Shown here in pieces: positions 8,568 through 17,399 of a stretch of 33,061 nucleotides of DNA. The DNA is from Oceanobacillus limi (GTDB lineage Bacteria > Bacillota > Bacilli > Bacillales > Amphibacillaceae), in assembly GCF_900111445.1 (NCBI RefSeq), contig NZ_FOHE01000027.1, positions 1-33,061 on the forward strand, given 5' to 3'. Both the position numbers and the translations under genes were made by a program. Position 1 is the stretch's first letter, and each line of letters opens with the position of its first letter. The notes beneath the pieces are model-generated. The model was not told where the DNA came from, searched no databases, and saw only the letters and a list, made by a program, of their open reading frames with translations.

Positions 8568-10766
8568 ATGGCAAAAGACGGTGTAATGACGATAGAAAAT
8601 TTAATAGAAAAGGCTCGTTTATACCTTTCCGAAGAGGATATCGATTTAGTTAAACGAGCATATGAGTTTGCAAACAAGGCTCATCAGAACCAATACCGTA
8701 AATCGGGGGAAGCTTATATTATTCACCCTGTCCAAGTTGCGGGTATTTTGGTTGATTTGAACATGGACCCTGTAACAATTGCAGGTGGATTTTTGCATGA
8801 CGTTGTAGAGGATACAGATATAACACTAGAAATATTAGAAGAAGAATTTAGCCGTGAAGTTGCTATGCTAGTGGATGGAGTTACTAAATTAGGAAAAATA
8901 AAATATGAATCAAAAGAAGCACAGCAAGCGGAAAATCACCGTAAAATGTTTGTTGCTATGGCAAAAGATATTCGTGTTATTTTGATTAAACTTGCAGATC
9001 GATTGCATAATATGCGTACGTTAAAGCATTTACCACCTGAAAAACAACGGATTAAAGCAAATGAAACGTTAGAAATATTTGCACCTTTAGCGCATCGACT
9101 AGGTATTTCGACGATTAAGTGGGAACTAGAAGATACTGCACTGCGTTATTTAAATCCGCAACAGTATTATCGAATTGTGCAGCTCATGAAACAAAAGAGG
9201 AACCAACGGGAAACCAATATAGAAGAAGTAATTGATGAGGTAACGAAACAATTAGAAGATGTAAATATTAAAGCTGAATTGTCAGGGAGACCGAAGCACT
9301 TATATAGTATATATAGAAAGATGTCCATTCAGAACAAGCAATTTAATGAAATATATGATTTATTAGCCGTTCGCGTCATTGTAGATAGTATTAAAGATTG
9401 CTATGCTGTTTTAGGAATTATTCATACATGTTGGAAACCGATGCCTGGAAGGTTTAAAGATTATATTGCCATGCCTAAGCCGAATCTTTACCAATCCCTG
9501 CATACAACGGTTATCGGTCCCAAAGGTGACCCACTTGAGGTTCAAATTCGTACAAAAGAAATGCATGAGATAGCCGAATATGGTATCGCGGCTCACTGGG
9601 CATATAAAGAAGGTAAACAAATAGCAAAAGGTAAGAAATCATTCGAGGAAAAATTAACCTGGTTCAGGGAGATTTTAGAATGGCAAACGGAAACACACGA
9701 TGCGGAAGAGTTTATTGAATCGCTCAAAATTGATTTGTTTTCAGATATGGTATATGTATTTACACCAAAAGGTGATGTAATTGAACTTCCGTCTGGTTCT
9801 ATTCCATTGGACTTTGCTTACCGAATCCATACGGAAATTGGAAATCAGACAATTGGAGCAAAAGTAAATGGAAAGATGGCTCCATTAGATTACAAGCTTC
9901 AAAATGGTGACATAGTTGAAGTCATGACATCAAAACATTCGTATGGTCCCTCACAGGATTGGCTGAAAATAACACAAACTTCTCAAGCGAAAAATAAAAT
10001 TAAACAATTTTTCAAAAAGCAACGCAGAGAAGAAAACATCAGTAAAGGTAAAGAACAAGTTGACAAAGAAATCCGTGCCTTAGGAATCGAACCAAAAGAA
10101 GCGCTGACCGATGATAATTTACAACGTGTGTATGAACGGTTTAATTTTATGAGTGCGGAGGATATGTATGCTGCTGTCGGCTATCAAGGGATAACAGCTG
10201 CATTGATAGCGACAAGGCTTACTGAAAAAATTCGTCAAACGAAACAAAAGGAACAGGACCTTGCTCAAACGTTAGAAGAAGTGAAAAATGATGTAAAAGA
10301 TAAAAAACTCCACAAAAAAGATTCTGGAGTAAGAGTTGAGGGAGTCGATAATCTACTTGTAAGGCTATCCAAATGCTGCAACCCGGTACCAGGAGATACG
10401 ATTGTCGGTTATATCACAAAAGGACGTGGCGTTTCCGTTCATCGTGACGACTGTCCAAATATACAAACAGAGGAAGCTAAACAGCGATATTTACATGTAG
10501 AATGGGAGAACCACCAGACGCAAAAACAATATCACGTTGACCTGGAAATATCTGGGTATGATCGTAGAGGTTTATTAAATGAAGTTCTACAGGCTGTAAA
10601 CGAAATGAAAACCAATATTACACATGTAAATGGTCGTTCGGATCGTAACAAAATAGCTGTTATTCAAATTACGATTTTAATTCATAACACAGACCACTTG
10701 CGTAAAATTGTAGAACGAATTAAACAACTAAAGGATATCTATTCCGTAACAAGAACAGTACAATAA
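8568..10766 (+). CDS. relA: Bifunctional (p)ppGpp synthetase/hydrolase Rel
   Basis: A 732-residue long RSH enzyme that makes and breaks down (p)ppGpp in the stringent response, sensing uncharged tRNA on the ribosome. Domains in order: HD hydrolase with H53, H77-D78 and E81-D82 (HDVVED), so hydrolysis should be intact; synthetase with RFKDYIAMPKPNLYQSLHT and EVQIRT; TGS domain (about 390-450) beginning YVFTPKGDVIELP; helical and zinc-finger regions with SKCCNPVPGD and HRDDCPN; C-terminal ACT domain (about 655-730). The length matches B. subtilis Rel. The start ATG at 8568 has an AAGGTG site upstream. dtd follows 30 bases later, as in related genomes. Confidence 0.97.
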   Translation: MAKDGVMTIENLIEKARLYLSEEDIDLVKRAYEFANKAHQNQYRKSGEAYIIHPVQVAGILVDLNMDPVTIAGGFLHDVVEDTDITLEILEEEFSREVAMLVDGVTKLGKIKYESKEAQQAENHRKMFVAMAKDIRVILIKLADRLHNMRTLKHLPPEKQRIKANETLEIFAPLAHRLGISTIKWELEDTALRYLNPQQYYRIVQLMKQKRNQRETNIEEVIDEVTKQLEDVNIKAELSGRPKHLYSIYRKMSIQNKQFNEIYDLLAVRVIVDSIKDCYAVLGIIHTCWKPMPGRFKDYIAMPKPNLYQSLHTTVIGPKGDPLEVQIRTKEMHEIAEYGIAAHWAYKEGKQIAKGKKSFEEKLTWFREILEWQTETHDAEEFIESLKIDLFSDMVYVFTPKGDVIELPSGSIPLDFAYRIHTEIGNQTIGAKVNGKMAPLDYKLQNGDIVEVMTSKHSYGPSQDWLKITQTSQAKNKIKQFFKKQRREENISKGKEQVDKEIRALGIEPKEALTDDNLQRVYERFNFMSAEDMYAAVGYQGITAALIATRLTEKIRQTKQKEQDLAQTLEEVKNDVKDKKLHKKDSGVRVEGVDNLLVRLSKCCNPVPGDTIVGYITKGRGVSVHRDDCPNIQTEEAKQRYLHVEWENHQTQKQYHVDLEISGYDRRGLLNEVLQAVNEMKTNITHVNGRSDRNKIAVIQITILIHNTDHLRKIVERIKQLKDIYSVTRTVQ

Positions 10767-10796
10767 CATTAGGGTGGTAAAAGGGGATTTACGTTT

Positions 10797-11243
10797 ATGA
10801 AAGCAGTAGTGCAACGAGCAAAAAATGCAAGTGTAACTGTTGATGATCAGGTAGTTGGAAAAATAGATCATGGCTTTGTTGTACTTCTTGGTGTCACGCA
10901 TGACGACAACCTAGAAGACGCTTCGTATATTGCTAAAAAACTAGTTAATCTGAGAGTGTTTGAAGATGAAAATGAAAAGATGAATCTCTCGCTGAAGGAT
11001 GTAGAGGGGGGTATTCTGTCGATATCTCAATTTACACTGTATGCCGATACTCGTAAAGGGAGAAGACCTAATTTTCTTCAAGCGGCTAAGCCAGATGTGG
11101 CATATAACTTATATGAACAGTTTAACCAACTTCTTGTAAATGAAGGAGTACATGTTGAAACCGGTGAATTTGGAGCTATGATGGATGTACAGCTAACCAA
11201 TGACGGTCCGGTTACCTTAATCATCGATAGCAATGATAAATAA
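10797..11243 (+). CDS. dtd: D-aminoacyl-tRNA deacylase
   Basis: A 148-residue enzyme that hydrolyses D-aminoacyl-tRNAs, and glycyl-tRNA-Ala mischarged products, protecting translation. Both family signatures are present: [10 protein letters not shown] (the SQxxL motif) and NDGPVTLI (the Gly-cisPro motif that excludes L-amino acids). The length is normal. A purine-rich AAAGGGGA site precedes the ATG at 10797. It follows relA by 30 bases and is closed by a strong terminator, so relA-dtd is probably one transcript. Confidence 0.96.
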   Translation: MKAVVQRAKNASVTVDDQVVGKIDHGFVVLLGVTHDDNLEDASYIAKKLVNLRVFEDENEKMNLSLKDVEGGILSISQFTLYADTRKGRRPNFLQAAKPDVAYNLYEQFNQLLVNEGVHVETGEFGAMMDVQLTNDGPVTLIIDSNDK

Positions 11244-11283
11244 GAGTAACTTGAACAAATAAGTTAAATAGTATATTTTAATG

Positions 11284-11314
11284 AACTGCACCTAGTCGGG
11301 GTGCAGTTTTTTTT
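11284..11314 (+). terminator. Terminator of relA-dtd
   Basis: CTGCACC and GGTGCAG form a seven-base-pair stem with a seven-base loop, followed by eight T residues. Confidence 0.93.
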
Positions 11315-11333
11315 AAGGTGAATTTTGATTCGG

Positions 11334-11377
11334 TCAAAAAAGTAACAGCCGCTCCTCTGGGAAGGAGAGACTGTTGC
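11334..11377 (-). terminator. Terminator of the amidase gene
   Basis: On the minus strand, GCAACAG...CTCCTT pairs with AGGAGCGGCTGTTAC and is followed by TTTTTT (11336-11341). It faces the relA-dtd terminator, insulating the convergent genes. Confidence 0.8.
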
Positions 11378-11448
11378 AATCATGCTTTATTCATAGGTAT
11401 TTTAAAAGATTCCATAGCTCATAAAGAATGAATCTGAGCAAGAATAAT

Positions 11449-12585
11449 TTATTCTTGACTACTAAAGTACTTTCCTAATCCATTAACGATACCAGAAACG
11501 ATCTTTTTTTGATATGCGTTTGTCAGAAGTAATTTTTCTTCTTCTGAATTTGACATAAAGCCAAGCTCCAATAAAATCGATGGTTGATAATTTTGACGAA
11601 TCACCTGAAAGTTACCAAACGTGGAATCACGATCCCTGGCATTGGTTTCTTTGATGATTCCTTTCTGGACATATTCTGCCAGTTCCTGATATTGATCTTG
11701 ATAATAATAGGTTCCGATTCCAGTAGCATTTGGGATTTCCGGTACACTATTGTAATGAATACTAATAAAAGCATCAGTGTTGGAGTTATTTGACATGCTA
11801 GATCGGCTGCTTAAGAAAATATATTCATCTTTTTGTCTTGTTAAAATTACTTCAGCGCCTAACATAGAAAGTTCTTGAGCTAACTCGACAGCTGTCTTAT
11901 ACGTCAAATTCTTTTCGTATGTATCATTTACACCAATTGCTCCAACATCTCGTCCACCATGTCCAGCATCAATGACAATCGTCTTATTCATAAACTCACT
12001 AGTAGATGGAACTTTGGGTCCTTCAATTAACTTCTTTAGTATATAACCACGTATAGAATCATTTTCTAATTCATACCATTCATCTGTCTCTGCTACGATA
12101 TTGAATTCTGTTCCTTTATCAACATAGTGTGTAATTTCATAATCTGTTGAAGGTCCATTTCGGATATGTGTCCGATCAAAACCGATTGTAATCGTTTGGT
12201 TTTCCTCTACTGGATTTAGAGAGGGGTCCATTGTTTCTTTATCTCTATCTGATGTCATGGAATTCGTATCTGATTCCTCCTCGCCATCTTCTGTAGATAC
12301 ATCGCTATTGCGTGTTTCTTCGTCGATAAATGAAATAAACGCTTTATTAACCCAGCCAGTTCCTTCTTGAAGTTCAATTTGTACCCATTCTTCTTCTGTT
12401 CGGAGTACGGTAAAGCTTGAATCTGAGTGGACCTGGCCAATTGTATCATAATCCGTCCCGGGTCCATTTCGGACATTGAGGTTATCTACATTAATGAAGG
12501 CTTCATTTGCATCAACTACCGGCTGGTAAATGATTACGAGTAGTAAGGTTAGTGTCGCTAATCTAATGCTGTATTTATATCTCAA
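11449..12585 (-). CDS. Secreted N-acetylmuramoyl-L-alanine amidase with two SH3b domains
   Basis: A 378-residue cell-wall hydrolase. Order: signal peptide (about 1-26), SH3b repeat (about 27-85, NVRNGPGTDYDTIG), acidic Ser/Glu/Asp-rich linker (about 88-128), second SH3b (about 130-188, HIRNGPSTDYEI), then an Amidase_3 catalytic domain (about 201-375). The zinc site is visible as H209 (DAGHGG), E224 and H277 (SIHYNS), with catalytic E340 (LLELGF). It cleaves the bond between muramic acid and the stem peptide. The neighbourhood matches B. subtilis yrvJ, which I recall as longer with more SH3b repeats. The TTG start has a strong GGAGGAGC site. It faces the opposite way from its neighbours and has its own terminator. 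Confidence 0.92.
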   Translation of the reverse strand: MRYKYSIRLATLTLLLVIIYQPVVDANEAFINVDNLNVRNGPGTDYDTIGQVHSDSSFTVLRTEEEWVQIELQEGTGWVNKAFISFIDEETRNSDVSTEDGEEESDTNSMTSDRDKETMDPSLNPVEENQTITIGFDRTHIRNGPSTDYEITHYVDKGTEFNIVAETDEWYELENDSIRGYILKKLIEGPKVPSTSEFMNKTIVIDAGHGGRDVGAIGVNDTYEKNLTYKTAVELAQELSMLGAEVILTRQKDEYIFLSSRSSMSNNSNTDAFISIHYNSVPEIPNATGIGTYYYQDQYQELAEYVQKGIIKETNARDRDSTFGNFQVIRQNYQPSILLELGFMSNSEEEKLLLTNAYQKKIVSGIVNGLGKYFSSQE

Positions 12586-12699
12586 TAATGCTCCTCCTAA
12601 TCATTGTATGTATTCGTTACAATTCAAGTTATTTCTTCTATATATTCTAATAAAAAAATTTCATTTAGGCAAAACTATTCTTACAAAGGAGGAATCAAC

Positions 12700-12873
12700 G
12701 TGCGTGTAAATGAAAAACAATGGTCTTCTAGTAATAATAAAGATGTATTTGGAGTTAATTTTCACCGTTTTATAGAATTAGAGGAATCATCGAATCATAT
12801 GGAAATAGCACAAGAACTTGGAATCTCTTTAGGTGAAGTCAAATCATTAAAGAAAAAGATAAATCGTACTTGA
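12700..12873 (+). CDS. 57-residue protein with sigma-70 region 4-like HTH
   Basis: A small protein of unknown role, at the position of B. subtilis yrzK, between the amidase gene and hisS. The frame is open from 12604, but the start is set by a strong AAAGGAGGA site (12685-12693) seven bases before GTG at 12700, giving 57 residues. The C-terminal half (HMEIAQELGISLGEVKSLKKKINR) looks like the helix-turn-helix of sigma-70 region 4 or a LuxR/response-regulator output domain; the N-terminal 25 residues are polar and unlike any family I know. The hisS -35 element overlaps its stop codon. It could be a small DNA-binding protein, or a remnant of a larger regulator. Confidence 0.72.
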   Translation: MRVNEKQWSSSNNKDVFGVNFHRFIELEESSNHMEIAQELGISLGEVKSLKKKINRT

Positions 12874-12898
12874 CAATCATTCATGGAAACATTAAGAT
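12870..12898 (+). promoter_or_regulatory. Sigma-A promoter of hisS-aspS
   Basis: Perfect -35 TTGACA (12870-12875), a 17-base spacer and TAAGAT (12893-12898). It overlaps the stop codon of the preceding small gene and lies just before the T-box leader. Confidence 0.7.
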
Positions 12899-12904
12899 AG
12901 TATT

Positions 12905-13167
12905 CATTCAAGAAGTATAATACGGAATATTACCAGTGAAGGAAAAAGTAATTAGAAGTCATCTGGAAAGAGAAAAAATGTCGTTGGCTGAAAGCATTTT
13001 ACATGATGATCTAATGAAAGACATTCCTGAGGTTCCATATCGAAACAACAGTAGGTATGGACGTCTTGCAGGCGTTAACTGTGCAAAGTGGATGCCTTTT
13101 CGCATCAACTAGGGTGGCAACGCGGGTAACTCTCGTCCCTTTTTTATATGGGGATGGGAGTTTTTTT
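12905..13167 (+). promoter_or_regulatory. T-box riboswitch leader of hisS-aspS, apparently tRNA-Asp specific
   Basis: A T-box leader that lets uncharged tRNA prevent termination. The conserved T-box AGGGTGGCAACGCGGG is at 13111-13126. Stem I can be paired by eye: AGGAA (12940-12944) with TTCCT (13024-13028), and ATTAG (12951-12955) with CTAAT (13011-13015). They enclose a specifier loop with AGTA on the left and GAAAGACA on the right. In the usual register the specifier is GAC (13020-13022, Asp). The bulge reads UGGC (13115-13118), complementary to a GCCA tRNA end. CAT (His) overlaps GAC by one base at 13022-13024. Confidence 0.9.
13128..13167 (+). terminator. T-box-controlled terminator upstream of hisS
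   Basis: AACTCTCGTCCC (13128-13139) pairs with GGGATGGGAGTT (about 13151-13162) over its full length with two G-U pairs, followed by a run of T. The left arm also contains the CGTCCC that pairs with AGGG of the T-box in the antiterminator, the expected mutually exclusive arrangement. Confidence 0.85.
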
Positions 13168-13197
13168 ATATTTTATTAAAATGTGGGGGTATTAAAA

Positions 13198-14487
13198 ATG
13201 AATATCAAAGCTCCAAGAGGTACTGCTGATGTATTACCGAAAGAAGCAAAAAAATGGCAATATGTTGAAGATACGATAAAAACGATTTGTGATCGATATC
13301 ATTATGAGGAAATACGTACACCTCTTTTTGAACATACGGAAGTTTTCCAACGAGGAGTAGGAGATTCAACCGATATCGTTCAAAAAGAAATGTATACATT
13401 TGAGGACCGAGGTGGGAGAAGCTTAACCCTTCGTCCAGAGGGTACTGCATCGGTTGCTCGAGCATTTGTTCAAAATAAACTATATGGGGAAGCAAATCAA
13501 CCGGTAAAATTATATTACTTTGCGAAAATGTTCCGTTATGAGCGTCCACAACAGGGAAGAATGCGGCAACTAAATCAATTTGGAGTAGAGGTGTTGGGAA
13601 GCGCGGATCCGGCGGTAGACGCAGAAGTAATTGACTTAGCAATGACAAGTTATTATGAGTTGGGACTTCGTTCATTAAAGTTAGTAATAAATTCTTTAGG
13701 GGACAAAGAAAGTCGCACAAATTATCGTGATGCATTAATAAAGCACTTCACACCACATAAGGAGGAACTTTGTGAAGATTGTCAATCTCGCTTATCCCAA
13801 AATCCTATGCGAATTTTAGATTGCAAAAAGGATCGTAATCATCCTTCTATACAAGAAGCTCCATCGATACTAGATTATCTAAATGAAGAGTCACGAACGT
13901 ACTTTGAACAAGTTAAAACTTATTTAACAATGATGGGGATTGATTATGAAGTAGATGCTAATTTGGTTCGTGGATTAGATTACTATAATCATACAGCTTT
14001 TGAAATTATGAGTGAGGCAGAAGGGTTTGGTGCGATTACTACCTTAGCTGGTGGTGGAAGATACAATGGACTTGTGGAAGAGCTTGATGGACCAGATACA
14101 CCTGGGATTGGTTTTGGCATGGGGATCGAGCGTCTATTAATGGCCTTAGAGGCAGAAGGTAAAGAACTTACTCTTGATGAGCAGCTAGATGTGTTTTTAG
14201 TTGCAGTAGGGGATGAAACGAAGAAAGAAGCAGTTAAGCTTGTCCATGATTTACGCAGGAACGGAATTCAAGTAGATATGGATTACCAAGGGCGTAAGAT
14301 GAAAGCACAATTTAAAGCTGCAGATCGTTATCAATCCAAGTATGTATTAATTCTTGGAGAAGACGAATTGCAAAAACGGGTTATTAACGTAAAAGAAATG
14401 GATACTGGCAAACAACATGAAGTGTCTGTTGATCAACTAGCTGACCTATTAAAACAAAAGCTTCTAGGAGGAAACCGTTATGAGTAA
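13198..14487 (+). CDS. hisS: Histidyl-tRNA synthetase
   Basis: A 429-residue class II synthetase that charges tRNA-His. Motif 2 is in [20 protein letters not shown], the histidine-specific signatures are [15 protein letters not shown] and [10 protein letters not shown], and motif 3 is in [15 protein letters not shown]. The last 90 or so residues are the anticodon-binding domain. The frame opens at a GTG at 13183, but the ATG at 13198 gives the family N-terminus ([14 protein letters not shown]) and is placed correctly after GGGGG. It overlaps aspS by eight bases, so the pair is translationally coupled and both lie under the T-box leader. Confidence 0.97.
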   Translation: MNIKAPRGTADVLPKEAKKWQYVEDTIKTICDRYHYEEIRTPLFEHTEVFQRGVGDSTDIVQKEMYTFEDRGGRSLTLRPEGTASVARAFVQNKLYGEANQPVKLYYFAKMFRYERPQQGRMRQLNQFGVEVLGSADPAVDAEVIDLAMTSYYELGLRSLKLVINSLGDKESRTNYRDALIKHFTPHKEELCEDCQSRLSQNPMRILDCKKDRNHPSIQEAPSILDYLNEESRTYFEQVKTYLTMMGIDYEVDANLVRGLDYYNHTAFEIMSEAEGFGAITTLAGGGRYNGLVEELDGPDTPGIGFGMGIERLLMALEAEGKELTLDEQLDVFLVAVGDETKKEAVKLVHDLRRNGIQVDMDYQGRKMKAQFKAADRYQSKYVLILGEDELQKRVINVKEMDTGKQHEVSVDQLADLLKQKLLGGNRYE

Positions 14488-16249
14488 ACGTAAATTAGCA
14501 GGAACAATACGACAAACAGATATAGAATCGGAGGTATTGTTAAAGGGCTGGGTACAAAAGCGTCGCGATCTAGGTGGACTTATTTTTATTGACTTACGAG
14601 ATAAATCTGGAATTGTTCAAATTGTTTTTAATCCAGACCATTCAAAAGAAGCTTTAGAAATTGCAGAGACAGTAAGAAGTGAATATGTAATTCAAGTAAA
14701 AGGAAACGTCGTAAAACGTGATGAAGCAACGGTTAACCCTGCTATGGAAACCGGGGAAATTGAAGTCATCGCTTCCAAAATTGAAGTGTTAAATAAAGCG
14801 AAGAACCCTCCTTTTTTAATTCAAGATGAAACGGATGTGGCTGAAGATCTTCGATTAAAATATCGTTATATGGATTTGCGAAGAGGGCCATTGCAGGAAA
14901 CGTTTAAAATGCGTCATCAAATTACACAGTCTGTGCGTAATTTCCTAAACAATGATGGTTTTTTGGAAATGGAGACGCCAATTTTAACTAAAAGTACACC
15001 AGAAGGGGCACGTGATTATTTAGTTCCAAGTCGAGTTCACTCTGGAGAGTTTTACGCATTGCCACAATCACCACAACTGTTTAAACAGTTAATTATGATG
15101 AGTGGTTTTGAAAAGTATTATCAGATTGCTCGTTGCTTCCGTGATGAAGATTTGCGGGCCGATCGTCAGCCAGAATTTACACAAATCGACATCGAAACAT
15201 CTTTCTTATCTAGTGATGAAATTATGGAAATGACGGAATATATGATGAGCAAGGTAATGAAGGAAGTCAAGAATATTGATATTGAATTACCATTGCAAAG
15301 GATGCCTTATAAAGAGGCGATGGAACGCTATGGCTCTGACAAGCCTGACACAAGATTTGGTATGGAACTCATTCATGTGTCTGACGTATTAGCGAACTCG
15401 ACCTTCAAAGTATTCCAAGGTGCCCTAGAGTCTGGAGGAACAGTTTGTTTACTTAATGTAGAAGGGCAAGCAAATAATTATTCTAGAAAAGACATTGATA
15501 AGTTAACCGAATTTGTGAACGTATATGGTGCAAAAGGTTTAGCGTGGGTAAAGGTTGAAGGAGAAGGCGTCAAAGGTCCAATTGCGAAATTCCTTTCGGA
15601 TGAGGAGAAAGCCGGATTATTAGATAAAGCAAATGCAAAGGATGGAGACCTCCTACTATTCGGTGCAGATAAAACCTCAGTAGTTTATGATAGCTTAGGT
15701 GCTTTACGATTGAAACTTGGAAGGGAATTAGGATTAATAGATGAATCGTCGTTCAATTTCTTATGGGTTACTGACTGGCCGCTGTTTGATTATGATGAGG
15801 AACTTGATCAATACTCTGCTGCCCATCATCCATTTACAATGCCTGTCGAGGAAGATGTTGAGAAATTAACTTCTGATCCAGGTAGCGTTCGAGCTGTTGC
15901 ATATGACCTTGTCCTTAATGGATATGAACTTGGTGGTGGATCCCTCCGTATTTATAAAAAAGAACAACAGGATAAAATGTTTGAGGTCTTAGGATTTACA
16001 AAGGAAGAAGCAGAGGAACAGTTTGGTTTCTTATTAGATGCATTAGAATTTGGAGCTCCACCACATGGAGGTATTGCCTTAGGATTAGACCGTATTGTTA
16101 TGATCCTAGCAGGACGCTCTAATCTGCGTGATACGATATTATTTCCGAAAACAGCATCAGCTTCCGACTTGCTAACGGATGCGCCAAACGCAGTGAGTGA
16201 TGCCCAATTAGATGAATTAGCTATCCGAATAAATAATAAATATGAATAG
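14480..16249 (+). CDS. aspS: Aspartyl-tRNA synthetase
   Basis: A 589-residue bacterial-type class II synthetase for tRNA-Asp. It has an N-terminal OB-fold anticodon-binding domain (about 1-110, [19 protein letters not shown]), the catalytic core with [11 protein letters not shown]-type sequence and [18 protein letters not shown], a GAD insertion domain (about 300-410), and motif 3 in [12 protein letters not shown] near the end. TAGGAGGAAA lies just before the ATG. The length is typical. Being last in the operon, it gains most obviously from the Asp-type T-box upstream of hisS. Confidence 0.97.
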   Translation: MSKRKLAGTIRQTDIESEVLLKGWVQKRRDLGGLIFIDLRDKSGIVQIVFNPDHSKEALEIAETVRSEYVIQVKGNVVKRDEATVNPAMETGEIEVIASKIEVLNKAKNPPFLIQDETDVAEDLRLKYRYMDLRRGPLQETFKMRHQITQSVRNFLNNDGFLEMETPILTKSTPEGARDYLVPSRVHSGEFYALPQSPQLFKQLIMMSGFEKYYQIARCFRDEDLRADRQPEFTQIDIETSFLSSDEIMEMTEYMMSKVMKEVKNIDIELPLQRMPYKEAMERYGSDKPDTRFGMELIHVSDVLANSTFKVFQGALESGGTVCLLNVEGQANNYSRKDIDKLTEFVNVYGAKGLAWVKVEGEGVKGPIAKFLSDEEKAGLLDKANAKDGDLLLFGADKTSVVYDSLGALRLKLGRELGLIDESSFNFLWVTDWPLFDYDEELDQYSAAHHPFTMPVEEDVEKLTSDPGSVRAVAYDLVLNGYELGGGSLRIYKKEQQDKMFEVLGFTKEEAEEQFGFLLDALEFGAPPHGGIALGLDRIVMILAGRSNLRDTILFPKTASASDLLTDAPNAVSDAQLDELAIRINNKYE

Positions 16250-16359
16250 AAATTAAAATTGTTCAATAGTTGTAATGATTGTAATGAATACTTCATATTT
16301 GGACTTCTTGAAAAATGAAAGTCTGTATGTTAATATAATTTTACAATAAAACATTGAAA

Positions 16360-16550
16360 TCAATCCTGATGTGTACGTCTAGTTAAATGTTTTGACCGAA
16401 CATTTATATATTTGGGAGCCCGAACGTTTTTATATTGCGTGCAAGCCTCCTCTTTTATGGGAGTTGAGGAAGTACAATATATATAAAACAGGACACCCAC
16501 CTGCCAGGAGCGGGATCAAAACTAGGATAGACGGCACTATTGGGATTGAC
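16360..16550 (+). ncRNA. ssrS: 6S RNA, BsrA (6S-1) type
   Basis: A long hairpin RNA that mimics an open promoter and binds sigma-A RNA polymerase. The ends pair: TCAATCC (about 16360) with GGATTGA (about 16543-16549), and next to them GTCTAGTT with AACTAGGA. The central segments resemble the B. subtilis RNA as I remember it: GGGAGCCCGAACGTTTTTAT (16413-16432), GCAAGCCTCCTCTTTTATGG, ACAATATATATAAAACAGGA and CACCCACCTGCC. The length of about 190 nt and the position directly after aspS both match B. subtilis bsrA. Exact ends are estimated from the closing stem. A separate intrinsic terminator follows, so the mature 3' end is probably made by processing. Confidence 0.92.
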
Positions 16551-16565
16551 GAATACATAGAATAA

Positions 16566-16604
16566 CTGGCTTTCGTATGAAGAATGACGAAGGCCAGTTT
16601 TTTT
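16566..16604 (+). terminator. Terminator downstream of 6S RNA
   Basis: CTGGC-TTTCGT pairs with ACGAA-GGCCAG around a ten-base loop, followed by TTTTTTT. It is 16 bases after the predicted 6S 3' end. Confidence 0.92.
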
Positions 16605-16612
16605 ATCAAAAT

Positions 16613-16642
16613 AAAACCTCTCAACAAGTCAGAGAGGTTTTT
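16613..16642 (-). terminator. Terminator of the RsfA-like gene (possibly bidirectional)
   Basis: AAAACCTCTC and GAGAGGTTTTT pair perfectly across a nine-base loop, giving T-runs on both strands. It is 15 bases beyond the stop codon of the minus-strand gene. Confidence 0.85.
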
Positions 16643-16656
16643 CCTTTTTTATTAAG

Positions 16657-17319
16657 TTAATTCGAACCTTGTGCCATCTGCTCTAGATTACCGTTTTTAT
16701 CCATCCGAAACGCTGGAGCCTTCATAGCTGAACCATGATCGTCTAACACTGTCATTTTTCGAGCGCGATCCATAATTTGTACAAATACTTGATAATCTTC
16801 TTGGATGGTATTCAGTTGGTTCTCTGTTTCTGCTAACTGTTTTTCTAAATTAGTAATCTTTTGTTTTAACATTTCATTCTCTTTTTGGGTTTGATCAAGC
16901 GTTGCTTTTGATTGATTAGAAGCATAATAGTCTTTTTTCATTTCCTTAAGAAATTGAATAACAGTATCCAATGTCATGGAAGATTCATTGGAAACTTCTG
17001 TTAATGTAGTTCTTTCATCATTATAAGCCGGTTGTTGTAGCGTTACTACAGGTTTTTGATTCACTCTAGATTTTGATCGTTCCATTGCTCGTTTTTTCTC
17101 TTTTCTTTGTCTTTTTGCAAGATCAATAGCGTCTTCATATTTTTGTCTTATTTCTGCATTCCAACGAAATCCACACGCTGCAGAGGTGCGGTTAAGCTTA
17201 TCTCCAACCTCTTCAAATGCGTTTAATTGTGTACTTCCTTCACGAATATGGCGTAAGACCGTTTCTGCTAATAATAGATCATCTTCATGTGACCAAGCAT
17301 CTTGTCTAACCTTAACCAT
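16657..17319 (-). CDS. RsfA-family prespore transcriptional regulator
   Basis: A 220-residue protein whose first 75 or so residues (RQDAWSHEDDLLLAETVLRHIREGSTQLNAFEEV, then CGFRWNAEIRQKYEDAI) are the Myb/SANT-like DNA-binding domain of RsfA and GerR (YlbO). A basic stretch follows (about 69-95), then a low-complexity linker and a coiled coil (about 125-175). RsfA tunes sigma-F and GerR sigma-E regulons during sporulation. Here a consensus sigma-F promoter lies 80 bases upstream, arguing for prespore expression. The ATG at 17319 has a strong AAAGGAGATG site. In B. subtilis this position, between 6S RNA and rarA, is taken by tcdA (yrvM). I leave the symbol blank because RsfA and GerR paralogs cannot be separated by eye. 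Confidence 0.88.
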   Translation of the reverse strand: MVKVRQDAWSHEDDLLLAETVLRHIREGSTQLNAFEEVGDKLNRTSAACGFRWNAEIRQKYEDAIDLAKRQRKEKKRAMERSKSRVNQKPVVTLQQPAYNDERTTLTEVSNESSMTLDTVIQFLKEMKKDYYASNQSKATLDQTQKENEMLKQKITNLEKQLAETENQLNTIQEDYQVFVQIMDRARKMTVLDDHGSAMKAPAFRMDKNGNLEQMAQGSN

Positions 17320-17399
17320 TTATTTCATCTCCTTTTCCAATTAACAGCGTTGATTAAAACAATAGATTTTATAACTATCAATTTGTGTTTACTTTTCAT

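Noticed and set aside
12604-12699. N-terminal extension of the 57-residue HTH protein
   Set aside because: The frame is open, but the strong ribosome site at 12685-12693 falls inside it and the residues look like translated AT-rich spacer.
13205-13735. 176-codon minus-strand frame opposite hisS
   Set aside because: A long antisense shadow of the well-supported hisS gene; no ribosome site and no family resemblance.
15952-16296. 114-codon minus-strand frame opposite the aspS end
   Set aside because: Antisense to conserved aspS motif 3; low complexity; no ribosome site.
16430-16627. 65-codon minus-strand frame
   Set aside because: It runs antisense to 6S RNA and its terminator; the RNA explains this sequence better.
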